The position numbers were made by a program, and so were the translations under genes. From Oscillospiraceae bacterium (GTDB lineage Bacteria > Bacillota > Clostridia > Oscillospirales > Ruminococcaceae): a stretch of DNA of 64,000 nt. This document shows positions 50,834-58,329 of this stretch, piece by piece. Each line of letters starts with the position of its first letter. Position 1 is the first letter of the stretch. The notes under the pieces are model-generated. The model ran no database searches. It saw only the letters and a list, made by a program, of their open reading frames with translations, and had not been told where the DNA came from. The DNA lies in contig CP107211.1 in NCBI GenBank assembly GCA_025757845.1, positions 2,850,267 through 2,914,266 on the forward strand, written 5' to 3'.

Positions 50834-51748
50834 ATGGAATGGACCGACATCCGCCTGACCGTGGCCAAGGCCGACGCCGACAACGCCGAAGCCGTTGCCA
50901 CCATGATCGCCGAGGGCGGCATCTATATCGAAGATTACAGCGACATCGAGCAGCAGGTGGCCGAGATCGCCCATGTGGACCTGATCGAGCAGGAGCTGCT
51001 GGACAAGCCCCGCGACCGGGTCATCATCCACATGTATCTGGAGCCGGGCGCTTCCCCCGTGGAGACCCTGGCCCTGATCTCTGCCCGCATGGAGGCTGCC
51101 GGCATCGCCTACACCGTGGAGACCGAGGGGGTGGAGCAGGAGGACTGGCAGAACGGCTGGCGCAAGTATTACCACCCGCTGGAGATCGGCAAGCGGCTGG
51201 CCGTGGTGCCCTCCTGGCAGGAGTACGACACCGACCGCGTCAAGCTGGTGCTGGACCCCGGCCTTGCCTTCGGCACCGGCGGCCACGAGACCACCAGCCT
51301 GTGCATGGAAGCGCTGGACGAGCGGGTCCAGGGCGGTGAACGGGTGCTGGACATCGGCACCGGCAGCGGCATCCTGGCCATTGCAGCCCTGAAGCTGGGT
51401 GCCGCCGTGGCCGAGGGCGTGGACATCGACCCCGTAGCCGTGCGCACCGCCGGGGAGAACGCTGCCCTGAACGGCGTGCAGGATCAGCTGACCGTGCTGG
51501 TGGGCGACCTGTCCGACAAGGCCAGCGGTCAATACAACATCATCACCGCCAACATCGTGGCCAACGCCATCCTCAGCCTGGCCCCCGCCGTGCCCGGCCT
51601 GATGGCCGACGGTGCCGTCTTCATTGCCAGCGGCATCATCGACACCCGCAAGGACGAGGTGATCGCCGGGCTGGAAGCCGCCGGCCTTGCCGTTGTGGAA
51701 GTGAAGGAGAAGCGCGGCTGGGAGTGCATCGTCTGCAAAAAGGCGTGA
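50834..51748 (+). CDS. prmA: Ribosomal protein L11 methyltransferase
   Basis: A 304-aa SAM-dependent methyltransferase that trimethylates ribosomal protein L11. Motif I VLDIGTGSGILAIAALKLG, motif II VDIDPVAVRTAGENAALNG and the NPPF-like region ITANIVANAILSL are present, and GLAFGTGGHETTSLCM is characteristic of PrmA. GAAGGAGG precedes the ATG. It is followed by a palindromic element and rsmE, a usual pairing. Confidence 0.95.
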   Translation: MEWTDIRLTVAKADADNAEAVATMIAEGGIYIEDYSDIEQQVAEIAHVDLIEQELLDKPRDRVIIHMYLEPGASPVETLALISARMEAAGIAYTVETEGVEQEDWQNGWRKYYHPLEIGKRLAVVPSWQEYDTDRVKLVLDPGLAFGTGGHETTSLCMEALDERVQGGERVLDIGTGSGILAIAALKLGAAVAEGVDIDPVAVRTAGENAALNGVQDQLTVLVGDLSDKASGQYNIITANIVANAILSLAPAVPGLMADGAVFIASGIIDTRKDEVIAGLEAAGLAVVEVKEKRGWECIVCKKA

Positions 51749-51752
51749 CAAC

Positions 51753-51874
51753 AAAACTCCTTCAGGCGCTTCGCGCCAGCTCCCTCAAGGAGGGAGCCTT
51801 TGAGAAAGCACCCGCTAAAAGCCTCCCTCTTTGAGGGAGGTGGCATCGCCGCAGGCGATGACGGAAGGAGTTTT
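51753..51874. repeat. 122-bp palindromic intergenic element
   Basis: The ends are perfect 11-base inverted repeats (AAAACTCCTTC / GAAGGAGTTTT). Inside are GGCGCTTCGCGCC, CTCCCTCAAGGAGGGAG, GCCTCCCTC-TTT-GAGGGAGG and GCATCGCCGCAGGCGATG hairpins. It has no coding capacity and is of the MITE/REP type; from memory, similar elements are frequent in Faecalibacterium. The heptamer AAGGCGT occurs on both sides (51740-51746 and 51884-51890), possibly a duplicated target. Confidence 0.75.
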
Positions 51875-51901
51875 CTACACAAGAAGGCGTAAGGAGGAAC
51901 T

Positions 51902-52645
51902 ATGCCGCACCGTTATTTTACCACTGAGATCGCCGACGGCACGGCTGTGCTGCGCGGCACCGATGCCCATCATCTGGCCCGCGTGATGCGTGCCCGCATG
52001 GGCGATACTGTCATTCTATGCGACGGCAGCGCCGTGGAATACACCGCCACCATCACCGGCTTCGGGGATGACTGCGTGGAGTTTGCGGTGGAGCCGGGCT
52101 ACCCCAGCGCCGCCGAGCCCAGCGTGGAGGTCACCCTGCTGGCCGGTTACCCCAAACAGGACAAGCTGGAGCAGATCATCAAGCACGGGGTAGAGCTGGG
52201 GGCCGCCCATGTGGTGCCCTTCTTCAGCCGGTATTGCGTGGCCGCCCCCAAAAAAGAGGAGCAGAAGAATGAGCGCTACAACCGCATCGCGCTGGAAGCC
52301 GCCAAGCAGTGCGGCCGGGGCGTGCTGCCGGACGTGGCCCTGCCGCTGCCCAACTTCGGGGCCGTGTGCCGCACCTTTGACCAGTACGACCTGGTGCTGT
52401 TCTGCTACGAGTGCGGCGGCGCGCCGGTGCGCCAGCTGCTGGCCGAGGCCGCACCCGCCGACGGCAAAAAGCGGAAGATCGCCATCGTGACCGGTGCAGA
52501 GGGCGGCTTTGCCGCCGAGGAGGCCGAAATGGCCGCCAAAGCCGGAGCCAAAACGGTTGGCCTTGGCCCCCGCATCCTGCGGTGCGAGACCGCCCCGCTG
52601 GCCGTGCTCGCCGCCGTGATGACCCTGACCGGCAATCTGGAATGA
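51902..52645 (+). CDS. rsmE: 16S rRNA m3U1498 methyltransferase
   Basis: A 247-aa SPOUT-class RNA methyltransferase. It has an N-terminal PUA-like domain (MPHRYFTTEIADGTAVLRGT, HHLARVMRARMGD) and the C-terminal trefoil-knot motifs IVTGAEGGFAAEEAEMA and LGPRILRCETAPLAVLA. AAGGAGG precedes the ATG. It is in an operon with prmA despite the inserted repeat element. Confidence 0.95.
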   Translation: MPHRYFTTEIADGTAVLRGTDAHHLARVMRARMGDTVILCDGSAVEYTATITGFGDDCVEFAVEPGYPSAAEPSVEVTLLAGYPKQDKLEQIIKHGVELGAAHVVPFFSRYCVAAPKKEEQKNERYNRIALEAAKQCGRGVLPDVALPLPNFGAVCRTFDQYDLVLFCYECGGAPVRQLLAEAAPADGKKRKIAIVTGAEGGFAAEEAEMAAKAGAKTVGLGPRILRCETAPLAVLAAVMTLTGNLE

Positions 52646-52658
52646 TCTTTCTATAAAA

Positions 52659-52696
52659 AGGATGCCCGCACAGCGCGCTGTGCGGGCATCCTTTGC
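52659..52696. terminator. Bidirectional terminator
   Basis: Perfect 19-bp stem AAAGGATGCCCGCACAGCG / CGCTGTGCGGGCATCCTTT between convergent genes. Confidence 0.93.
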
Positions 52697-52698
52697 TT

Positions 52699-54330
52699 TC
52701 ATTCGAGTTCTGCGTCGTCCGGGTGGGCGTCGGCTTCCAGCAGGGTCTTTTTGGTACTCAGCAGGTTCTGCGGGCTCACCGAGAAGCTGCGCAGGCCCAT
52801 TTGCAGATACTGCACCGTATTCACCGGATTGCCCACGGCAAGGCCGCAGATGGTCACCGGCACGCTGCCGGCCTTTGCCGTCTCCATGACCATGGCGATG
52901 AGCTTTTTCATGGCCGGGCTGGCGGGGCGGTAATACCGCTCCGCGCTGGCCAGCTCCCGGTCGGCGGCGTGGGTGTACTGGGTCAGGTCGTTGGTGCCGA
53001 TGACCAGAAAATCGCACCCGTGGGCCACGAATTCCTCCGCGGTCAGGCAGGCCGACGGCACGCTGAGCATGACGCCGAAGGGAGTCTTTTCGTTGAAGGG
53101 CACGCCCCGCTCCCGCAGGCTCTGGCGGCAGTGCTCCACGATGTGCATGGCGGCGTCCCAGTCCTCCACATCGGTCACCATGGGGAACATCACCCGCAGC
53201 GGGCCGCGGGCCGCTGCGCGCAGCAGGGCACAGATCTGGGTCTCGAACTGGCGGGGCTGGCGCAGGCTGTTGCGGATGCCCCGCAGCCCCAGCTTGGAGG
53301 ACTGCACCCCCTGATAGGCGTCCGCCATGGTGCGGTCGGCGCCAAAATCGAAGGTGCGCACGGTCACAGGGCAGCCCTGTGCTGCGGCCAGACAGGAGGA
53401 ATAGAAATAGAACTGTTCCTGCTCGTCCAGAATGCGGCCGGGCAGCATCATGTAGCTGCTGCGCAGCAGGCCCACGCCCCGGGCACCGGACTGCATGGCG
53501 GTGTCGATGTCCTCCGGGCCAAAGCAGTTGGCCAGCAGCTCAAAGGCTGCGCCGTCCCGGGTGTAGCCGGGCTGGCGGCCCAGCACCCGCATTTCTTCGT
53601 TTTCGCGCTGCAGCTCACAGATGCGGGCCTCTGCCTGCTGGCGGGCCACCGCGTCCGGGTCCAGGATGCATTCGCCCTTGGTGGCATCCAGAATGACCGT
53701 GCGGCCGTCGCAATCCTCCAGAAAATCCGCTCCCACCTGCACGATGCCGGGGATGTTCATGGCCCGGGCAATGATGGCGGCATGGCTCTGGCCGCTGCCC
53801 TCGGTGGTGACGACGCCCAGGATCATGCCGGAGGGCACACTGAACAGGTCGGTGGGCATCAGCCGGTCGGCGGCCAGGATCACCGGGTGGTCCAGTGCCA
53901 GCCACATGCGGGGCCGGTTGCCCAGAATGTTGATCACCCGGCTGGTGGCGTCCAGAATGTCCACGCTGCGCAGCTGCATGTAGGGGTTGTCCTTCATGTT
54001 GGCCAGCTGGTCGGCGTAACGCTGGCCCACCTTGTCCATGGCGGCAGCGGCGCTGATGCCTGCCTTGATGCAGAACCGCACCTCGTTCATCATGCCTTCG
54101 TCGTCCAGCATCATGCTCTGGAACTGCAGGATGGCCTGCTCGGTGGAAGCGGCCCGCTCTGCCATGGAGTCCAGCTCGCTCTGGGCGGTGCGCACCGCAT
54201 CTTCCAACTGGCGCAGCTCCCGTTCCGGGTCAAAGGGCCCGGTGCTGAACGTTTCCACATGGCGTTCCAACCGGCTCACCTGCCCCAGCACAAGGCCCGG
54301 GGACGCAGAAACACCTTTACAGATCTTCAT
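52699..54330 (-). CDS. Divergent phosphoenolpyruvate-protein phosphotransferase (PTS enzyme I-like)
   Basis: A 543-aa enzyme I-like protein with all three parts: HPr-binding and phospho-His domain with EGSGQSHAAIIARAMNIPG (His183), then the PEP-binding barrel with VRTFDFGADRT, VIGTNDLTQYTHAADRE and the catalytic Cys in VTICGLAVGNP (Cys495). It departs from canonical EI at GAEGIGLxRTEF, which reads GARGVGLLRSSY (282-292), losing the PEP/Mg-region Glu. It overlaps the end of the patatin gene by 14 bases. It may be the cell's working EI (PTS permeases are present in this window) or a specialised paralogue; no HPr gene is adjacent. Confidence 0.85.
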   Translation of the reverse strand: MKICKGVSASPGLVLGQVSRLERHVETFSTGPFDPERELRQLEDAVRTAQSELDSMAERAASTEQAILQFQSMMLDDEGMMNEVRFCIKAGISAAAAMDKVGQRYADQLANMKDNPYMQLRSVDILDATSRVINILGNRPRMWLALDHPVILAADRLMPTDLFSVPSGMILGVVTTEGSGQSHAAIIARAMNIPGIVQVGADFLEDCDGRTVILDATKGECILDPDAVARQQAEARICELQRENEEMRVLGRQPGYTRDGAAFELLANCFGPEDIDTAMQSGARGVGLLRSSYMMLPGRILDEQEQFYFYSSCLAAAQGCPVTVRTFDFGADRTMADAYQGVQSSKLGLRGIRNSLRQPRQFETQICALLRAAARGPLRVMFPMVTDVEDWDAAMHIVEHCRQSLRERGVPFNEKTPFGVMLSVPSACLTAEEFVAHGCDFLVIGTNDLTQYTHAADRELASAERYYRPASPAMKKLIAMVMETAKAGSVPVTICGLAVGNPVNTVQYLQMGLRSFSVSPQNLLSTKKTLLEADAHPDDAELE

Positions 54331-55498
54331 GTTCGGTCACCTCCGGCAGTTCCGGCGCGGTCAGGGCCTGCCAGACCAGCGCCTGCAAGAATGTATTGGG
54401 CAGCAGGGCTGCCAGCGCCGCCCGGCCCGCGTCCGCGCTGCCTGCAAACAACGGGGCGAACCCGGCCATGCGCGCACGGTCGCATTTGTCCAGAAACGCC
54501 TGCCCCAGCGTCCGGGTGGTGTAGTACACCGTGGGGTCTACCCCCACGTCCTCGGCCACGGCTTCCAGCGGGGCAAGCTCGGCGTCCTTCATCCGGGCCA
54601 GCAGCAGGGCCGCGTCTGCGGTAAGGGTCACGGGGTATTTCTCCCGCACGGCCTTCTGCACCGCGTCGAACCGTGCCCGGAACGCGGCAGCATCGGCGCT
54701 GCTGTCCGGGCCGTTGTCCACGGCATAGGCGCAGCCCCGCACCCGGCCAAAGGCCCGCAGGGTGTCGTAATAACCCAGCTCCACATTGCGGCGGGCGGTA
54801 TCGGGGTCAAAGTGCAGGATGTCGCCCAGCTCCCAGTAGCTGCGCACCATGGTGGTGGGCAGACCGGTGAGGTTGGGGCGGGTGATGCCCACCCCCTCCA
54901 GGTCCACGCACACCAGCTCGTCAGCCCCCATCTTTTTCGCAAGGCCGGTGGGCATGTTGTCGCTGTAGCCGCCGTCCAGGAACTTGACCCCGTCGATGTC
55001 CCGCGCCCGCAGGGCAGGGAAGCAGGCCGCCGAGGCCATGAGGTAATCCTTCACGCGGCCCTGCGGGATCTCGTCCAGCGTCAGCTCCCGGGGCTTCAGG
55101 CCCCGCTGCTCCACCGTGACAAGGCCAAAGCGGATGTTGGCGCGGCGCAGCGCGTCCTCGTCCAGCACCCGTTCCACGATCTCTTCCAGCGGCGAGACAT
55201 CCATACCGCCGGCCTTCACCACACTGCGCAGAAAACTGTGCAGGGCCGACAGGTCGGCGTTTTCTTCGGGCAGTTCCATCACGTCCTTGCTGCGGATGGT
55301 CAGCCACATATCCCGCGCCACCTCGTACAGGTCCAGCACGAACATGGCACCGTTCAGGCTGCCCACACTGGTGCCGGTGATGATCTGCGGGTGCCAGTCC
55401 AGCTCCATCAGAGCCTTCCACACGCCCACCTGATAGCTGCCGCGTGCTCCGCCGCCGGCCAGCACCAGCGCTTTGCACGGAATGGTTTGGTTTTCCAT
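54317..55498 (-). CDS. Patatin-like phospholipase
   Basis: A 393-aa serine lipase with the patatin catalytic dyad: oxyanion motif LVLAGGGARGSYQVGVW, nucleophile Ser in GTSVGSLNGAMF, and Asp in FLDGGYSDNMP. The C-terminal 190 residues are helical and specific to this subgroup. It would hydrolyse acyl groups from phospholipids or lipids in the cytosol or at the membrane. It is encoded in one unit with the EI-like gene (14-base overlap), an unexpected pairing. Confidence 0.9.
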   Translation of the reverse strand: MENQTIPCKALVLAGGGARGSYQVGVWKALMELDWHPQIITGTSVGSLNGAMFVLDLYEVARDMWLTIRSKDVMELPEENADLSALHSFLRSVVKAGGMDVSPLEEIVERVLDEDALRRANIRFGLVTVEQRGLKPRELTLDEIPQGRVKDYLMASAACFPALRARDIDGVKFLDGGYSDNMPTGLAKKMGADELVCVDLEGVGITRPNLTGLPTTMVRSYWELGDILHFDPDTARRNVELGYYDTLRAFGRVRGCAYAVDNGPDSSADAAAFRARFDAVQKAVREKYPVTLTADAALLLARMKDAELAPLEAVAEDVGVDPTVYYTTRTLGQAFLDKCDRARMAGFAPLFAGSADAGRAALAALLPNTFLQALVWQALTAPELPEVTEHEDL

Positions 55499-55529
55499 AC
55501 TGCCTGCCTCCCTGTCTGTCTTTGCTGAA

Positions 55530-55553
55530 ATTATACCATATTTTCCGGAAAAT
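55530..55553 (-). promoter_or_regulatory. Promoter of the patatin gene with palindrome
   Basis: Extended -10 TGGTATAAT (TATAAT at 55530-55535, minus strand). The perfect 14-base palindrome ATTTTCCGGAAAAT (55540-55553) fills the spacer, where a repressor could bind. The -35 is poor. Confidence 0.55.
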
Positions 55554-55581
55554 TTCTCCCCGTTTTTTGGTTCCTCACGGC

Positions 55582-55610
55582 TTTTATACGGCTAAGATCC
55601 GTGGTATACT
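55582..55610 (+). promoter_or_regulatory. Promoter of the HAD phosphatase gene
   Basis: TTTTAT (55582-55587), 17-base spacer, TATACT (55605-55610) with an extended TGG before it. Confidence 0.55.
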
Positions 55611-55645
55611 GGGCAGGAATCATCTTGAAGGAGGAACTTTGCCCC

Positions 55646-56296
55646 ATGCGCTGCAAGCAATGGATCTTTGATATGGACGGCACCCTCACCGACAGCATGA
55701 CCGTGGTGTGGCGGGGTGCCCCGCTGGCGCTGCTGCAGCGCTATGGCCGCACGCCCAAAGCAGACCTGAACGACGTGCTGCTGACCATGGGCATGGCCGA
55801 CGGTGCCCGCTACCTCATCCGAGAATACGGCCTGCCCCTGACCGAGGCGGAATATTACGACGTGATGCGGGACGTGATCGCCCAGCTGTACGAAACGGTG
55901 GACCTGAAGCCCGGTGTGCGCACCCTGCTGGCAAAGCTGCAGGCCGAGGGGGCCCGGCTGTGCCTGTGCTCCAACACCTGGTCCGACCAGTGCCGCACCG
56001 TGCTCACCCGGCTGGGCATCGCGGACTATTTTTCCTTCATCGTGGAGGCGCAGGGCGTGCTGCACAAGAGCCGCCCGGAGGTGTTCTTCGAGTGCATGCA
56101 CCGGCTGGGCGGGGCCGACCCCGCCGCCTGCGCCGTGTGCGAGGACGCCATTTACGCCGCTTCCACTGCCCACAAGGCCGGGTTCACCGTGCTGGGCGTG
56201 CAGGACGCCGCCAGTGCCGCCGATGCCCCTGCCATGGCGCAGGTGTGCGACCAGTTCCTGCCGGACTGGACCGCACTGGACTGGACAACGATCTGA
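55646..56296 (+). CDS. HAD-superfamily phosphatase
   Basis: A 216-aa hydrolase of the beta-phosphoglucomutase/phosphoglycolate phosphatase type. Motif I is WIFDMDGTLTDS (nucleophile Asp), motif II LCSNTW, the Lys region is in GVLHKSRPEVFFECM, and motif III/IV is CEDAIYAASTAHKAG. A helical cap lies between motifs I and II. GGAGGAAC precedes the ATG at 55646. Substrate unknown; divergent from the patatin gene. Confidence 0.92.
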   Translation: MRCKQWIFDMDGTLTDSMTVVWRGAPLALLQRYGRTPKADLNDVLLTMGMADGARYLIREYGLPLTEAEYYDVMRDVIAQLYETVDLKPGVRTLLAKLQAEGARLCLCSNTWSDQCRTVLTRLGIADYFSFIVEAQGVLHKSRPEVFFECMHRLGGADPAACAVCEDAIYAASTAHKAGFTVLGVQDAASAADAPAMAQVCDQFLPDWTALDWTTI

Positions 56297-56314
56297 GAAA
56301 TTTTTCCGCAAAAA

Positions 56315-56349
56315 CACGCCGGTGTTCCCGCTGTGGGAGCACCGGCGTG
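56315..56349. terminator. Bidirectional terminator
   Basis: CACGCCGGTG-TTCCC / TGGGA-GCACCGGCGTG stem with GCTG loop between convergent genes. Confidence 0.82.
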
Positions 56350-56352
56350 CTG

Positions 56353-57093
56353 TTATTTCAGGCTGTATTTCTGCTGCTGCACCCATTGCTGGAAGGCGTC
56401 CCGCACGGCACCCTCCCGCCCGCGGGGGATGGAGATGCGGGCCCCGCTGCGCATGCGCAGCTCCCCGGCAGAAAGCAGGTCCGCCTCGGCCAGATTGACC
56501 ACATAGGAGCGGTGGGGCTGCAAAAAGCGCCCATCCGCCAGCAGAGGCTGTGCCACCGCAGAAAACGGCACCCGCAGCGACAGGGTGGGCACGTCCTCCC
56601 CGCTGGTGAGGTGGAAGTGCACGATGTGGTGGGTGCACTCCAGATATTCGATGCCCGCATAGGGCAGCGCCCGCAGGCCCTCGGCGGTGTTCACCGTGAC
56701 AGACGGGCCGTATTCCGGCTCGGTGGCGCGGGCCAGCAGGGCCGAAAGCTCCCGCTGGCGCACCGGCAGCAGCAGATATTGCAGCGCATCCACCTTGTAG
56801 GCGCTGTAAGCGTGGGCCGTGGTGCGGGCCACAAAGGCCAGCGGGGCCCGGCGGCCCCGGCGGCGCAGCTCCCCGGCAGCCGCCAGCCCCACCGGCGTAG
56901 CCGAGCCGGAAAGCTCCAGCAGGTACAGGTCGTACCGCACGCCCTCCCCGTCCTTCCGCAGCAGGGCGTCGGTGTCCGGCAGGTGTTCCACGATGCAGGC
57001 GTCCGCCCGCCGGGCAAAAAATTCCATGCACTGGCGTTCCAGCCCGCTGCGCAGGCCCGCGTCCGGGCTGCACACCGCAATGTGAAAGATCAC
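56353..57093 (-). CDS. LytTR-type response regulator with altered receiver
   Basis: A 246-aa regulator. The N-terminal receiver-like domain (about 1-120) ends its third strand with YDLYLLELSG; the phospho-accepting Asp of the usual LDxxM position is Glu60. The C-terminal LytTR DNA-binding domain (about 130-240) has GIEYLECTHHIVHFHL, FLQPHRSYVVNLAEAD and ISIPRGREGAVRDAF. A GTG start at 57093, six bases from AAGAGGAGG, is preferred over an upstream TTG that lies within that site. No partner histidine kinase is adjacent. Glu at this place often mimics the phosphorylated, active state. Confidence 0.82.
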   Translation of the reverse strand: MIFHIAVCSPDAGLRSGLERQCMEFFARRADACIVEHLPDTDALLRKDGEGVRYDLYLLELSGSATPVGLAAAGELRRRGRRAPLAFVARTTAHAYSAYKVDALQYLLLPVRQRELSALLARATEPEYGPSVTVNTAEGLRALPYAGIEYLECTHHIVHFHLTSGEDVPTLSLRVPFSAVAQPLLADGRFLQPHRSYVVNLAEADLLSAGELRMRSGARISIPRGREGAVRDAFQQWVQQQKYSLK

Positions 57094-57119
57094 AGGATCC
57101 CTCCTCTTCAAACCCGCCC

Positions 57120-57148
57120 TTGCATTTTGCGCGGTGCGGGGGTATAGT
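57120..57148 (+). promoter_or_regulatory. Promoter of the glycosyltransferase gene
   Basis: TTGCAT (57120-57125), 17-base spacer, TATAGT (57143-57148). Confidence 0.72.
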
Positions 57149-57177
57149 AATCAAAAAACAACAAAGGAGACGCCGCC

Positions 57178-58242
57178 ATGTCAAAGCCCCTTGTCAGCAT
57201 CATTCTGCCCGTGTACAACGCCCAGAACCACATCGCCCGCTGTCTGGAGAGCATCTGCGCCCAGAGCTGGCAGAACATCGAGGTCATCGTGCTGAACGAT
57301 GGCTCCAAGGATCAGAGCCTGCCCGTGTGCGAAGCGTTCCGCGCAAAGGACGAGCGCATCGTGCTGGTGGACAAGGCCAACTCCGGCGTGTCCGACACCC
57401 GCAACCTGGGCCTGAAGCTGGCCAGCGGCAAGTATGTGCAGTTCGTGGACAGCGACGACTATATCGACCCGGACTTCACCGAGCATCTGGTCACCGCTGC
57501 CGAACAGAACCACGCCGACCTGGTCATCGCACCTTACAAGATGGTGATCCCCGCCGGGGCCACCAAGCCCGAACAGGTGCTGGAAAAGCTGCAGGACGAC
57601 CTTGGCGTGATGCACGTCGCCCGCCCGCCGGAGGTGCGGGTGTACGGTTTTCTGCCCGAGGGCGTGTACGACAAGGACACCTTTGCCCGCCGCCTGATGG
57701 ACAAGCCCGCCTCCTATTTCTACAGCGTGCTGTGGAACAAGCTCTACCGCCGCGAAATGCTGCTTGCGCACGACATCCGGTTCACCAGCGAGATGCGCTG
57801 GGCCGAAGATCTGGTGTTCAACATGCAGTACATCCAGTACGCCGCGGTGTTTGCTTCCATTGCACAGCCGGGCTACTACTATGTGCAGAATCCCCAGAGC
57901 ATCTGCCACACCCAGATCAACCCCGCCACCCTCGTGCAGAATAAGATCCAGGTGTTCCGCTATTACAAGGACCTGTACACCCGTCTGGGCATGTACGAGC
58001 AGGTGCGCCCGCAGCTGTACAAATTCCTGGTGGATATCGCGGAGAGCACTTACCCTTCCGGCCCCTTCAAGGAGGTCATCGACGAGGCCAAGGCCTACTG
58101 GAAGGATGCCCGCGAGGACGTGCAGACCCGCACCGCCGAAGCGCGCGAGCGCTGGAACGGCATGCGGGAGGAGCTGCGGGAAACGGCGCAGGAACGCAGT
58201 GCCGAGTGGAAGGCCCGGCACGACAGCGACCCCAAAGAATAA
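57178..58242 (+). CDS. Family 2 glycosyltransferase
   Basis: A 354-aa cytosolic GT-A transferase. The N terminus VSIILPVYNAQNHIARCLES, NDGSKDQS, and the metal-binding VDSDDYIDPDF (DxD) are standard; RWAEDLVFNMQYIQY supplies the catalytic ED. The last 70 residues form a charged, coiled-coil-like helix (DAREDVQTRTAEARERWNGM) not usual in the family, possibly for membrane or partner binding. It would add a sugar to a surface polysaccharide or glycolipid; acceptor unknown. AAAGGAG precedes the ATG. Confidence 0.9.
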   Translation: MSKPLVSIILPVYNAQNHIARCLESICAQSWQNIEVIVLNDGSKDQSLPVCEAFRAKDERIVLVDKANSGVSDTRNLGLKLASGKYVQFVDSDDYIDPDFTEHLVTAAEQNHADLVIAPYKMVIPAGATKPEQVLEKLQDDLGVMHVARPPEVRVYGFLPEGVYDKDTFARRLMDKPASYFYSVLWNKLYRREMLLAHDIRFTSEMRWAEDLVFNMQYIQYAAVFASIAQPGYYYVQNPQSICHTQINPATLVQNKIQVFRYYKDLYTRLGMYEQVRPQLYKFLVDIAESTYPSGPFKEVIDEAKAYWKDAREDVQTRTAEARERWNGMREELRETAQERSAEWKARHDSDPKE

Positions 58243-58256
58243 GCAAAAACAACAAA

Positions 58257-58298
58257 CGGGAAGCCGCAGGAGCTTGCACGCTCCGGCACGGCTTCCCG
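58257..58298 (+). terminator. Terminator of the glycosyltransferase gene
   Basis: CGGGAAGCCG / CGGCTTCCCG stem with inner GGAG/CTCC, then CTTTTTT. Confidence 0.85.
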
Positions 58299-58329
58299 CT
58301 TTTTTATGCGATGTTCAGCGGCCGGGTGC

